Shown one piece after another: positions 33,657-42,775 of a stretch of 64,000 nt of DNA. Every line of letters starts with the position of its first letter. The first letter of the stretch is position 1. The translations under genes and the position numbers were made by a program. The stretch comes from Zunongwangia endophytica (lineage in GTDB: Bacteria > Bacteroidota > Bacteroidia > Flavobacteriales > Flavobacteriaceae), in NCBI RefSeq assembly GCF_030409505.1, contig NZ_JAUFPZ010000002.1, positions 3,974,501 to 4,038,500 of the forward strand. The letters run 5' to 3'. A model generated the notes under the pieces. It had not been told where the DNA came from. It saw only the letters and a list, made by a program, of their open reading frames with translations, and ran no database searches.

Positions 33657-35420
33657 TTAGTTAATTAAAACTTCCTCTGTAGGGTATTTATAATTTAAGT
33701 GTTTTACATCGGCAAGGAATGCTGCCATAATCGTTAGCATGCTTACTCTACCGGCAAACATGGTTGCTACCAGTACTATTTTTGAAGCGCTGGAAAAACT
33801 TGCGGTAATTCCTAAACTTAATCCAACGGTACTATAAGCCGAGATACATTCGAAAGCAACATCCAAAAGGTGCATTTCTGGATCAAAATAAGAAATCATT
33901 AAAATCGAAAGACCAACAAAAAGCATCGATAAACTCATTATAGAAAAAGCTCGGCGCAAAGAGTTATGTGCAATTTCTCGGTTATAAACTTCTACACGAT
34001 CTTTTCCTTTTGCTAAGCTTAAAAAGTTAAGCGTCGCGATGGCAATGGTGCTTGTTTTTATACCACCACCGGTAGATCCCGGTGAAGCTCCCACCCACAT
34101 TAAAAACATAATGACCATGATGGTAGAAAAATTAAGCGCTCCCATGTCTACCGAGTTAAAACCGGCTGTTCTGGGAGTGGAAGACCCAAAAAATGATGCC
34201 GCTAACTTTCCAAAGAAGTTATAATCTTTTAAAGTATTGTTGTATTCAAAAAACATAAAAAATACCATTCCGCCCACCAATAGAACAGCAGTGGTAACCA
34301 GTACAATTCTTGAATTTAAATTTAAAACCCAAGGCATATTTACCGGCTGGTCTGGTCTTTTAAAACGCAGAAAATTCTTCTTTATAAAATACTTTCCGAA
34401 TTTGTAGATATTCAAAACAATAGGAAATCCTAAACCACCTAAAATAAACAATACGGCAAGTATAATATGCAATGGAAAATTTAGGCGATATTCTGGTTGA
34501 TACAAACTATATTCTAAAGTAGAGAAACCTGCATTACAGAATCCCGAAATTGTATGAAAAATAGAAAAGAAAACGCGATCCCCAACGGTATCAAATAATT
34601 TTGAATCCAGGCTGAAATAAATAAAAACAGCGCCAATAAACTCGAATATAAAGGTGATAAATATAATCTTTTTTAATGCTGAAAAAACTTCGCCAATGGT
34701 TTCAGAATCGGTTACATTTTTCATCATTAATTGATTTTCGTAGGAAGTACTTCCTCTAAAAAAGTAACTGAAATAGCTGGCAAAAGTCATAATTCCTAAT
34801 CCGCCTAACTGGATTAATATTAAGAGAATGGATTGTCCAAATAGGGTAAAATAGCTTCCGGTATCAACCACAATTAAACCTGTAACGCAAACAGCGCTGG
34901 TAGATGTAAATAAAGCATCCAGAAAAGAAATACCGTCGTGCGTAGCTTTTGGTAGCATTAGACAAAGGGTGCCCAATAAAATTAATATAAAAAAGCTTAA
35001 TATAAATAATTGCGCAGGGTTAATATCTTTCCGGTTTATCTTTAATTCGAATCGAGAAAGTTCCCGAACAAAATAAACGATAAGAACCAGATAGATCCAG
35101 CCCATTTTATTGAAGAATTCAAAGAACGTAATGTTTTCTCGTATTCCATCAATTTGAGCAAGTGCAAGCAAAGTAAAAAGACTGAAAATAATGGTATCAA
35201 AAACCTTTACTTTCTTATGAAATGTTTCGTTAGAGATAAAATATCTTACGGCTATCGAGGGAATTCCTAAAAGAAGAGCGATAAAATAAAACGTCCTTAT
35301 TTCAACCTTAATAAATTTATCGTGTGAAAAACCTAAATCGAAAATTACCGCAACTACCGCAAAAAAGCTTAGCCAAAAAGAAAATCTTCTTAGGTACTTT
35401 AAAATCTTAAATTTACTCAT
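33657..35420 (-). CDS. ktrB: TrkH/KtrB-family potassium transporter membrane subunit
   Basis: A 587-residue membrane protein with the TrkH/KtrB fold. The repeated pore motifs are visible: STSAVCVTGLIVVDTGSYFT, ISGFCNAGFST, FFGSSTPRTAGFNSVD and ECISAYSTVGLSLGI. The segment TPRTAGFNS is the KtrB/TrkH signature. The N-terminal extension (about residues 1-120) with four hydrophobic stretches makes it longer than KtrB from Bacillus. Together with the adjacent RCK subunit it takes up K+ (Na+-coupled in KtrAB), fitting a marine osmoregulator. Confidence 0.93.
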   Translation of the reverse strand: MSKFKILKYLRRFSFWLSFFAVVAVIFDLGFSHDKFIKVEIRTFYFIALLLGIPSIAVRYFISNETFHKKVKVFDTIIFSLFTLLALAQIDGIRENITFFEFFNKMGWIYLVLIVYFVRELSRFELKINRKDINPAQLFILSFFILILLGTLCLMLPKATHDGISFLDALFTSTSAVCVTGLIVVDTGSYFTLFGQSILLILIQLGGLGIMTFASYFSYFFRGSTSYENQLMMKNVTDSETIGEVFSALKKIIFITFIFEFIGAVFIYFSLDSKLFDTVGDRVFFSIFHTISGFCNAGFSTLEYSLYQPEYRLNFPLHIILAVLFILGGLGFPIVLNIYKFGKYFIKKNFLRFKRPDQPVNMPWVLNLNSRIVLVTTAVLLVGGMVFFMFFEYNNTLKDYNFFGKLAASFFGSSTPRTAGFNSVDMGALNFSTIMVIMFLMWVGASPGSTGGGIKTSTIAIATLNFLSLAKGKDRVEVYNREIAHNSLRRAFSIMSLSMLFVGLSILMISYFDPEMHLLDVAFECISAYSTVGLSLGITASFSSASKIVLVATMFAGRVSMLTIMAAFLADVKHLNYKYPTEEVLIN

Positions 35421-35575
35421 ACACTACTTAAATTAGGTAGTATTTAGTGGTTTCTAATAAGTGCTTAGAAGACCTTTAAATTCAGCGCAAGATAAATAGA
35501 AATGCAGAAATAGCGAGGAAGTTTGCTTTAAATAAAACCAAAATTTATTTCGAAACTCGGCTATAGGAGTAGAAA

Positions 35576-35606
35576 TAAAAAGGGAGCGCTATAAAAAGAG
35601 CTCCCT
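35576..35606 (-). terminator. Terminator after the M14 carboxypeptidase
   Basis: AGGGAGC (35581-35587) and GCTCCCT (35600-35606) pair; on the minus strand a T5 run follows. Confidence 0.8.
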
Positions 35607-35652
35607 ATTTATCTAATTTGAGTTTTCAGGATTGTAGTTTTCTAACTTCTTC

Positions 35653-38172
35653 TTACATGTGATCACCAAAGAAAATGGCATTCATCAGTAATTTGTTGGT
35701 TCCGTACCAAAAAGCTCTAAAGTTAGTGTTATCTGTAAAATAGATGACGTTTCCTCTACCAAGACTGCCTTTTTTGAAAGGAACAGTGTTTTTAATTTCT
35801 TCGTTCTTTTCTTCACTTATATATCCACTCAATAACGGATCATTGGTATACTGGATTGGATTATTATAGCTTTGATCGTCTGCTTCAATAAAAGTAGTTG
35901 TATTTCTAAACAAAGCTAAATGATCGCTGGTATATCCAAAAGCTATAGGGTGGGAGCGATCCAATTTAGCTTCGAAAATAGCTCCACCAATTCCCTGTGC
36001 GCCATAAAAATCACGACGTTGCTCAAAGCTCACATTCTTAGCTTCTATATCACTACTTTTTATTTTTAAGTCAAGTAGTTTATTAGTGGTCAAAAATCTA
36101 GAAGCATTTCTATAAGCGATTAAAGTCCCGCCGTTTCTTATCCAGGTTTTAAGTTTTTCGGTATTACGCTCGTCTAGTGCAGATCTCCAACTATTCACTA
36201 AAATAATATCGGTGTAACGACTAAGATCGGCACGGCCAAAATTACGGGTATTCAATTTTGTGACTTTAATATCATAGCGTTGATCGAATAAATGCCAGAT
36301 TTCTCCTGCATCGTAAGGAGTTATACCTTCACCAACGATAATCGCAATTTCCTGATTTTCTAACGGAAGGAAAAAACGACTTCCTAAATTAATTCCTGAA
36401 GTTAACCCTGTACCGACTGCATCGATTTCAATATTGGATGTTTCAGCAACATATTTTATAAAGTCGAAAAGCTCTTGTTTATTTAGCTTTTGATTCTGAA
36501 CCGGGATCATAATACTTCCGTAGTCATATTTATTAGTTGCAGTTCCAAATTCCTGCATCGCCACTTTAGCTCGTAATCCTTTGTTTAAGATCATATTTAG
36601 CGCTTTTGGCGCATTGTAATCGTGCCATTCCATAACGTAAGCGTAATCGCTTTTTTCTACGGAGGGAATCTCTGGTTTTTCTAATGCTGAAATTTTATCT
36701 CCTGCATTTGCTAAAGAAGCGCTATCGGTATAATCTACATTAAAAGCTAATGGAAACGTCCAAGCTGAAATATCATAGAATAAGCTATCTTCAAAACTGG
36801 TTCTTTTTTCGAACATGGCTTCTACCAAACGATGCTGGCGTTGATTTTTCGGAATGATATAAGAAGAACCCGGTTTGTAGGTTTTTCCGTCCTCGGTAAA
36901 TTCTTCTTCTACAGGGTGAATGTCAATTTGATGCCTTTTCATAATTTCAGCTAGATAATAAGCTGAATTTGCATCTTTGCTGCTCCCAAAAGCCCATTCT
37001 CCTTTGCCGGCAGAATTTCTGGCATTTTTATAAAAATCACGCTGATAATTCAACAATTTTACTCGCATGTTTTTAGCAGCTTCTAAAGTAGAAAGTGCTG
37101 CAGTAAATTGGTTTCTAATGGTAAAAGGAAAAGTTAATAATCCGTTATCGGTTTCCTGGGCGTGACCGCGAGAACTGGCTTGCTCGAATAAGATTCCGAT
37201 ACTTCCGTTGATGTCTGGAAATGTAGAGCCTTTTCCGTAGTAAAAATCATCGTAGCTTTCTTCAGTAAAATAAAAACTTCCTAATTTATCGAAAGCTTCA
37301 GCATGATAATTCCCAATTTCTCGAGTTAATTCCTGATTTAGATCTGGCGTTAGCGGATGTGTTCTTGATGGAATTCCCGGCTGAAAGAAAAATGAAGAAT
37401 TAGAACCCATCTCGTGATGATCGGTTAGAATGTTAGGATACCAATCGTGAAATGTTTTGATTCTCGCTCTAGATTCTGGTAACTGTGCTGGCAGCCAGTC
37501 CCGATTAAGATCAAACCAGTAATGATTAGTACGCCCACCAGGCCAAACTTCGTCGTATTCGCGATCTTGTGGATCTGCATTAATATTGGCACTTCGATTA
37601 GTGTTTGCCCAGTATGCAAAACGTTGCAGACCATCTGGATTAAAAGAAGGATCAAATAGAATGATTGTGTTTTTTAGCAATTCTTGAATTTCTTCACCTT
37701 CGGCAGCAGCTAAATGATAAGCAGCAACTAAAGCAGCATTGGTTCCACTAGGTTCATTTCCGTGAATAGAAAAACCCTGATTTACGACAACCGGCATTTC
37801 TTTGATGTCCACATCTTCTGATCCTGCTTCAACTAAAGCTTTATGATTTTGTCGAATTTGATCTATGTTTTTAATGTTTTCTTCCGAAGATATTGTCAGT
37901 AATAATAAAGGTCTGCCTTCGTAAGTCGTACCACGATTTTCTAAGCTGATGCGTGGGGAAACTTCAGCAAGTTTAGTCATATAATTTACAAGGCGATCAT
38001 GGCTTACATGCCATTGGCCGGGTACAAAACCGATAATATTCTGAGGTTTGGGGATTTCAGGATTATAAGTAATGTCTTTTGGTAAATAGTAATCGAGGCT
38101 TAAGGTATCGAAGTCTTGCGCCTGCGAAACAACTGAGAAAATTAGTAGTAAAAGCGTAATAACTCTGCTCAT
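35653..38172 (-). CDS. Secreted M14-family zinc carboxypeptidase, large form
   Basis: An 839-residue exported peptidase. A signal peptide (about 1-19, ending SQAQ) precedes an M14 domain (about 55-370) with the zinc motif HGNEPSG (His137/Glu140), NPDG, the DLNRDWLP and DHHEMGSNSSFFFQPG segments, and FEQASSRGH late in the domain. The rest (about 380-839) is a long beta/alpha region, including IIVGEGITPYDAGEIWHLFDQRYDIKVTKL, that resembles a glutamine-amidotransferase-like accessory domain of Bacteroidota M14 proteins. It should cleave C-terminal residues from peptides. Single gene. Confidence 0.9.
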   Translation of the reverse strand: MSRVITLLLLIFSVVSQAQDFDTLSLDYYLPKDITYNPEIPKPQNIIGFVPGQWHVSHDRLVNYMTKLAEVSPRISLENRGTTYEGRPLLLLTISSEENIKNIDQIRQNHKALVEAGSEDVDIKEMPVVVNQGFSIHGNEPSGTNAALVAAYHLAAAEGEEIQELLKNTIILFDPSFNPDGLQRFAYWANTNRSANINADPQDREYDEVWPGGRTNHYWFDLNRDWLPAQLPESRARIKTFHDWYPNILTDHHEMGSNSSFFFQPGIPSRTHPLTPDLNQELTREIGNYHAEAFDKLGSFYFTEESYDDFYYGKGSTFPDINGSIGILFEQASSRGHAQETDNGLLTFPFTIRNQFTAALSTLEAAKNMRVKLLNYQRDFYKNARNSAGKGEWAFGSSKDANSAYYLAEIMKRHQIDIHPVEEEFTEDGKTYKPGSSYIIPKNQRQHRLVEAMFEKRTSFEDSLFYDISAWTFPLAFNVDYTDSASLANAGDKISALEKPEIPSVEKSDYAYVMEWHDYNAPKALNMILNKGLRAKVAMQEFGTATNKYDYGSIMIPVQNQKLNKQELFDFIKYVAETSNIEIDAVGTGLTSGINLGSRFFLPLENQEIAIIVGEGITPYDAGEIWHLFDQRYDIKVTKLNTRNFGRADLSRYTDIILVNSWRSALDERNTEKLKTWIRNGGTLIAYRNASRFLTTNKLLDLKIKSSDIEAKNVSFEQRRDFYGAQGIGGAIFEAKLDRSHPIAFGYTSDHLALFRNTTTFIEADDQSYNNPIQYTNDPLLSGYISEEKNEEIKNTVPFKKGSLGRGNVIYFTDNTNFRAFWYGTNKLLMNAIFFGDHM

Positions 38173-38196
38173 AATGTTATTTGGTTTGAGGTATGA

Positions 38197-38230
38197 AACA
38201 AAAAAACCGCTTCTGGTTGGGAAGCGGTTT
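38197..38230 (-). terminator. Terminator after the PUR-family gene
   Basis: AAACCGCTTC (38204-38213) and GAAGCGGTTT (38221-38230); on the minus strand a run of T7 follows. It lies downstream of the DUF3276 gene. Confidence 0.85.
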
Positions 38231-38250
38231 GTAATTTATAGAAACTTTTT

Positions 38251-38628
38251 TTAAATATCATCAAAGCTAACATCGGTAAAATTCTCTGGAGCAGCTTTTG
38301 CTTCTACTGCACCGGTACCTTCGTAAGCTGGTTTGAAGTCTTTTTGGTGACGCTCACTAATTACCTCTTCACCTTTTTCATCAAGAATAAAATCTGTCAT
38401 TTCCTGAAGAATTTCATTGAATCCTGCAAAATCTTCTTTGTAAAGGTAGATTTTGTGCTTCTTGTAATAGAAGGATCCATCATCATTTGTGAATTTCTTA
38501 CTTTCTGTGATAGTTAAGTAGTAATCGTTGGCACGAGTCGCTCTAACATCAAAGAAATAAGTTCTTCTCCCTGCTCTTAATACTTTAGAGAATATTTCTT
38601 CTTTCTCCATCAATCCCTTGTCGCTCAT
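38251..38628 (-). CDS. PUR-family nucleic-acid-binding protein (DUF3276)
   Basis: A 125-residue protein of the Bacteroidota DUF3276 family, structurally related to the PUR-alpha nucleic-acid-binding domain. Strands EEIFSKVLRAGRRTYFFDVRAT and NDYYLTITESKKF followed by YYKKHKIYLYKEDFAGFNEILQEMTDFI form the PUR beta-beta-beta-beta-alpha unit; the C-terminal tail (about 88-125) is disordered and ends FTDVSFDDI. PUR proteins bind purine-rich single-stranded DNA or RNA. Function in Bacteroidota is little known. A terminator follows it. Confidence 0.88.
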   Translation of the reverse strand: MSDKGLMEKEEIFSKVLRAGRRTYFFDVRATRANDYYLTITESKKFTNDDGSFYYKKHKIYLYKEDFAGFNEILQEMTDFILDEKGEEVISERHQKDFKPAYEGTGAVEAKAAPENFTDVSFDDI

Positions 38629-38704
38629 AAAATAAAATTCTTTAAATGGTTTAGTATAGTTGACTTCAAAAATCTAAAAAAAATTAACATTTTACAAGAA
38701 ATTT

Positions 38705-40462
38705 TCACATTTCTTTCTCATTTAACTGTTTTGCGTACAGTTCTTTATAATAGCCTTCTTTTTTAATTAGCTCATCGTGTGTGCCCTGTTCTACAATTTC
38801 GCCATCTTCAAGAATAATTATTCGGTCAGCATTTTTAGCTGAAGAAATCCTGTGGCTCACAATAATTGTTGTTTTTTCTCTCGAAATCTGGAACAGATTG
38901 CTAAGTATAGCTTCTTCAGTTTCTGTATCTACTGCTGAAAGACAATCGTCAAATAACAAGATTTGTGGATCCTGAATAATAGCTCTTGCGATCGAAACTC
39001 TTTGTTTTTGTCCGCCAGATAAGGTGATTCCGCGTTCTCCAAGAACAGTTTCGTATCCTTTGCTAAATCCTTCGATGTTTATGTGAACAGAAGCCGTTTT
39101 TGCAGCTTTTACAACTTCCTCGTCGGTAGCGTTTGTTTTTCCGAACTTGATATTATTACCAATAGAATCACTAAATAGAAAAGCATCTTGTGGAACATAA
39201 CCAATGCTGCGTCTTAGATTATCTAAATTTAAGTTCTCAACATTTTTACCATCTATTTCAATAGCACCTTTATCTACATCGTAAAGACGCCCAATAAGAT
39301 CGAGCACGGTAGATTTACCAGAACCTGTTTTACCAATAATCGCTAAAGTTTCTCCCTGGTTCACTTCAAAAGAGACATTTTTTAAGGCGGTTATATTAGT
39401 ATCATCATAAGTAAAGGTCACATTTTTAAAGTTGACTTTACCTGTTATTTCGTCTTCGGTTTCTTTATGATTTTTAATTTCTGGCTCACTATCTAAAAAT
39501 TCGTTGATACGTTCCTGTGAGGCTTCAGCTTGTTTTACTAAAGAAGTAACCCAACCAATAGAAGCTACCGGCCAGGTAAGCATATTTACATAAAGTAAAA
39601 ATTCTACAATAATGCCAAGATTATCAATTTGCCCGGTAATATATTGTCGCCCGCCAACGTAGATTACAAGTACATTACTAATACCAATAAGTAACACCAT
39701 AAGCGGGAAAAAGAATGCCTGAACTTTTACAAGATCAATATTCTTATCTCGGCTGGTATTCGAAAGATCGGTGAAATTATCGTCGGTTTGCTGCTCTAAT
39801 CCGTATGATTTGATAACCGCAATTCCGCTAAAACTTTCCTGTGTAAAGGTGTTTAATTTAGATAAATACTGCTGAACAACCGTACTGCGCTTTTGTATCG
39901 AAACACTAAGTTTATAGATAGCAAAAGAAAGTATTGGTAGAGGAATTACCGTATATAGCGTTAAAATTGGTGCGGCCCGTATCATAAAGATTAATACCAC
40001 AATAGTTGAGGTAAGCGTGGTTACCGTATACATTATCGCAGGGCCAAGATACATTCTTACTTTGGTAACATCTTCGCTAATACGATTCATTAAATCGCCG
40101 GTACGATTCTTCTTATAGAAATTAAGTGATAATTCCTGATAATGTTTAAAAACCACATTTTTTAGATCATACTCGATATGTCTGGAAACGACGATAAATG
40201 TTTGTCGCATTAAAAAGGTGAAAAATGCGGAAATTAGGGTAGAACCAACCAGCAATAAAATATTCTTAATAAGCTCTGCTTTTAACGCATCATAGTTGGT
40301 AAGTTCTCCATTAACATATTGCTCGATAGCATCGGTAGAATTACCAACAAGTGGAATAAAATATAGTCCGAATATCCTCGAAATAATGGTAACCACTAAT
40401 CCAATTAGCAATTTCCACTTGTATTTTAGAAAGAATTTATTGAGTGTTCTTAAATGTTTCAT
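38705..40462 (-). CDS. ABC transporter, fused membrane/ATPase subunit (MsbA-like exporter)
   Basis: A 585-residue half-transporter: six transmembrane segments in about residues 15-320, then an ATPase domain (about 340-575) with Walker A IIGKTGSGKSTV, Q-loop YVPQDAFLF, signature TLSGGQKQRV, Walker B ILLFDDCLSAVD and the switch His in VSHRISS. It resembles lipid/multidrug exporters of the MsbA/LmrA class and would work as a homodimer. The walker-B region DDCLSAVD instead of DEATSALD (Cys and second Asp) suggests an atypical catalytic Glu, seen in heteromeric exporters such as those with a degenerate site; here no second subunit gene is adjacent. Confidence 0.9.
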   Translation of the reverse strand: MKHLRTLNKFFLKYKWKLLIGLVVTIISRIFGLYFIPLVGNSTDAIEQYVNGELTNYDALKAELIKNILLLVGSTLISAFFTFLMRQTFIVVSRHIEYDLKNVVFKHYQELSLNFYKKNRTGDLMNRISEDVTKVRMYLGPAIMYTVTTLTSTIVVLIFMIRAAPILTLYTVIPLPILSFAIYKLSVSIQKRSTVVQQYLSKLNTFTQESFSGIAVIKSYGLEQQTDDNFTDLSNTSRDKNIDLVKVQAFFFPLMVLLIGISNVLVIYVGGRQYITGQIDNLGIIVEFLLYVNMLTWPVASIGWVTSLVKQAEASQERINEFLDSEPEIKNHKETEDEITGKVNFKNVTFTYDDTNITALKNVSFEVNQGETLAIIGKTGSGKSTVLDLIGRLYDVDKGAIEIDGKNVENLNLDNLRRSIGYVPQDAFLFSDSIGNNIKFGKTNATDEEVVKAAKTASVHINIEGFSKGYETVLGERGITLSGGQKQRVSIARAIIQDPQILLFDDCLSAVDTETEEAILSNLFQISREKTTIIVSHRISSAKNADRIIILEDGEIVEQGTHDELIKKEGYYKELYAKQLNEKEM

Positions 40463-40537
40463 CTTTAAAATAGATCTCTTATTTTTAAGAATATGATATT
40501 TTAACCATTATTTAATGATGTGAAATTAAAATATTCT

Positions 40538-40545
40538 TATTTTTG
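40538..40545 (+). promoter_or_regulatory. -7 promoter box (TATTTTTG) for the dehydrogenase gene
   Basis: TATTTTTGCAGC, with the most distal possible start codon (40520) upstream of it, so that start cannot be used from this promoter. Confidence 0.7.
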
Positions 40546-40550
40546 CAGCG

Positions 40551-40575
40551 TCATTTTTATGAAATTCAAAAATGA
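40551..40575 (+). promoter_or_regulatory. 5'-UTR hairpin before the dehydrogenase start
   Basis: TCATTTTT (40551-40558) pairs with AAAAATGA (40568-40575). A non-preferred ATG (40559) sits in the loop. The role is unknown; it may shield that ATG. Confidence 0.35.
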
Positions 40576-40600
40576 CATTAATTTTAAAAACCCGCAAATT

Positions 40601-41704
40601 ATGCAAGTTGATGTTTTAAATGCTAAAGAACTTAAAAAAGCTGCACCAGTGTTTGGACAGCTTTCGTTCGATAATCATGAACAGGTTGTATTTTGTAACG
40701 ACAAAGATACAGGATTAAAAGCAATAATAGGTATTCATAATACAGTTTTGGGACCGGCTCTTGGTGGTACAAGAATGTGGAATTACACCAGCGAATGGGA
40801 GGCATTAAATGATGTATTACGTTTATCTCGCGGGATGACATTTAAAAGTGCAATTACTGGTTTAAACCTTGGTGGAGGTAAGGCGGTAATTATGGGTGAT
40901 GCAAAAACTCAGAAGACGCCAGAGCTAATGAGAAGATTTGGTGAATATGTAAATTCTCTAAGCGGAAAATATATAACAGCCGAAGATGTTGGTATGGAAA
41001 CTTCAGATATGGATATCGTAAGAGATGTAACTCCTTATGTTGCCGGAATTTCTGAAGAAAGAGGAGGAACAGGAAATCCTTCACCAGTTACCGCTTACGG
41101 TGTTTTTATGGGAATTAAAGCCGCCGCTAAATATAAATTTGGTACAGATGAACTTGAAGATCGTACAGTATTAGTACAGGGGATAGGTCACGTAGGTGAA
41201 GCTTTAGTTGAATATCTAACAAACGATGGCGCTAAAGTCTATATTACAGATATTAGCGAAGAACGTTTGCAAGAAGTACGTAATAAATACGGTGCAATTA
41301 TTTTTGATGAAGCCGATATTTATAGTGCACAAGTAGATATCTACGCACCATGTGCTTTAGGAGCTACAATCGATGATGAAACTGTAAATCGTCTAAACTG
41401 TAAAGTTGTTGCCGGAGCGGCTAATAATCAATTGGCAGATGAGGTGAGACACGGGCAGATTTTAAGAGAACGTGGAATTGTTTATGCACCGGATTTTTTA
41501 ATTAATGCAGGAGGAATAATCAATGTTTATGCTGAATTAGAAAAATACAGCAAACAAGAAATAATTTCTAAAACAGAAAATATTTATAATACCACCTTGC
41601 AAATCCTTGAAACAGCGGCAAAAGAAGACATGACGACACATTTTGCAGCGCTTAAAATAGCGAAGCAAAGAATAGATGATAGAAAAAAATCAAGTTTGAA
41701 GTAG
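40601..41704 (+). CDS. Glu/Leu/Phe/Val dehydrogenase (leucine-dehydrogenase type)
   Basis: A 367-residue NAD-dependent amino-acid dehydrogenase. It has the family segment GGTRMWNY, the catalytic-Lys motif LNLGGGKAVIMGDA, ITAEDVGMETSDMD and the Rossmann VLVQGIGHVGEALVEYL. Leucine dehydrogenases are about 365 residues and act on branched-chain amino acids, linking them to 2-keto acids, while glutamate dehydrogenases are longer (about 420-450), so the leucine type is favoured. The start MQVDVLNAKEL at 40601 is chosen because upstream ATGs at 40520 and 40559 lie before the promoter or in the hairpin loop. Confidence 0.88.
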   Translation: MQVDVLNAKELKKAAPVFGQLSFDNHEQVVFCNDKDTGLKAIIGIHNTVLGPALGGTRMWNYTSEWEALNDVLRLSRGMTFKSAITGLNLGGGKAVIMGDAKTQKTPELMRRFGEYVNSLSGKYITAEDVGMETSDMDIVRDVTPYVAGISEERGGTGNPSPVTAYGVFMGIKAAAKYKFGTDELEDRTVLVQGIGHVGEALVEYLTNDGAKVYITDISEERLQEVRNKYGAIIFDEADIYSAQVDIYAPCALGATIDDETVNRLNCKVVAGAANNQLADEVRHGQILRERGIVYAPDFLINAGGIINVYAELEKYSKQEIISKTENIYNTTLQILETAAKEDMTTHFAALKIAKQRIDDRKKSSLK

Positions 41705-41722
41705 CCAGAATCAAAATATTGA

Positions 41723-41730
41723 TATTTTTG
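41723..41730 (+). promoter_or_regulatory. -7 promoter box (TATTTTTG) for nusB
   Basis: TATTTTTGC directly precedes the terminator hairpin of the upstream gene, so the nusB transcript would begin inside that hairpin. Confidence 0.5.
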
Positions 41731-41731
41731 C

Positions 41732-41761
41732 AGGGCGAAAGAATAATCTTTCGCCCTTTTT
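41732..41761 (+). terminator. Terminator after the dehydrogenase gene
   Basis: AGGGCGAAAG (41732-41741) and CTTTCGCCCT (41748-41757), loop AATAAT, followed by a T run. Confidence 0.85.
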
Positions 41762-41788
41762 AAATTCTAAAAAAGTTCTTTTACAATT

Positions 41789-42733
41789 ATGTTGACAAGA
41801 AGACATATTCGAGTTAAGGTAATGCAGTCCTTATACGCATTCATCCAAAGTGAAAATGATAATCTTGCTAGCGAGGAGAAATTCCTGCTAAAAAGCATGG
41901 AAGAGATGTACGATCTTTTTCTGCTTCAGCTAAGTTTGTTTATCGAAATTAAAGCACACGCCCAAACTTTTTTAGAGCGCTCCCAGCAAAAACATCTTGC
42001 TACCCAGGAAGATAAAGATCCAAATAGAAAATTTGTTCAGAATAAAGTTTTTGAAATTTTAGAGCAAAATACGCAATTGGAGCAGTTAATCGACGACCGT
42101 AAGCTTAACCACTGGAAGTTTGATGATGAGTATATCGCAATCCTTTGGGAAGAGATAAAGAAAAGCGAAGTTTTTGCCGATTATATGGAAACTCGTGACA
42201 ATTCTTTTAAAGAAGATAAAGACTTTGCTGTAGCGATCTTCAAAAAAGTAATTGCGCCTAATGACAAGATCTACGATTATTTTGAGGATAAGAAACTTAC
42301 GTGGTTGGACGATCTTCCGATAGTAAATACTGCGGTGGTAAAAATGCTTCAGAAGCTTAAAGAAACAGCAGATACAGAGGATAAGCTTCCAAAATTGTTT
42401 AAATCTGTAGATGATAAGGACTTTGCCGTAAGTCTTTTCAGAAAAACATATTTAAAAGATGGCATGCTTTCTGAAGAAATGCAGGGAAAAACACCAAATT
42501 GGGATAAGGATCGAATTGCAGAGATCGATACCATCCTTATCAAATTGGCGATTTGCGAATTTTTAGAATTTTCTTCGATTCCGGTGAAAGTAACAATAAA
42601 CGAATATCTGGAAATTAGTAAGGAATATAGTACTCCAAAAAGTAGTATTTTTATAAACGGAATTCTGGATAAGCTTTCTAAGGAGTATAAAAACGACGGA
42701 AAACTAAATAAAATGGGGCGTGGCCTTATGTAG
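41789..42733 (+). CDS. nusB: Transcription antitermination factor NusB, long Bacteroidota form
   Basis: A 314-residue protein. Start MLTRRHIRVKVMQSLYAFIQS is the classic NusB N-terminus (R-R-x-R..A.Q.LY), and the C-terminal part (about 215-310) has the NusB fold ending RIAEIDTILIKLAICEFLEFSSIPVKVTINEYLEISKEYSTPKSSIFINGILDKL. The middle (about 60-210) is an insertion, typical of Bacteroidota and absent from the about 140-residue E. coli NusB. NusB binds boxA RNA with NusE to stop premature termination of rRNA transcription. It is followed by a DUF1573 gene and yajC. Confidence 0.92.
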   Translation: MLTRRHIRVKVMQSLYAFIQSENDNLASEEKFLLKSMEEMYDLFLLQLSLFIEIKAHAQTFLERSQQKHLATQEDKDPNRKFVQNKVFEILEQNTQLEQLIDDRKLNHWKFDDEYIAILWEEIKKSEVFADYMETRDNSFKEDKDFAVAIFKKVIAPNDKIYDYFEDKKLTWLDDLPIVNTAVVKMLQKLKETADTEDKLPKLFKSVDDKDFAVSLFRKTYLKDGMLSEEMQGKTPNWDKDRIAEIDTILIKLAICEFLEFSSIPVKVTINEYLEISKEYSTPKSSIFINGILDKLSKEYKNDGKLNKMGRGLM

Positions 42734-42775
42734 TCTAGATTTTTTCTTAATTTTAAACCTTAAATAATTCATATT

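Noticed and set aside
40520..40600. Upstream starts of the leucine-type dehydrogenase (40520, 40559)
   Set aside because: The first is before the -7 box; the second is in a hairpin loop; the extension does not resemble the family.
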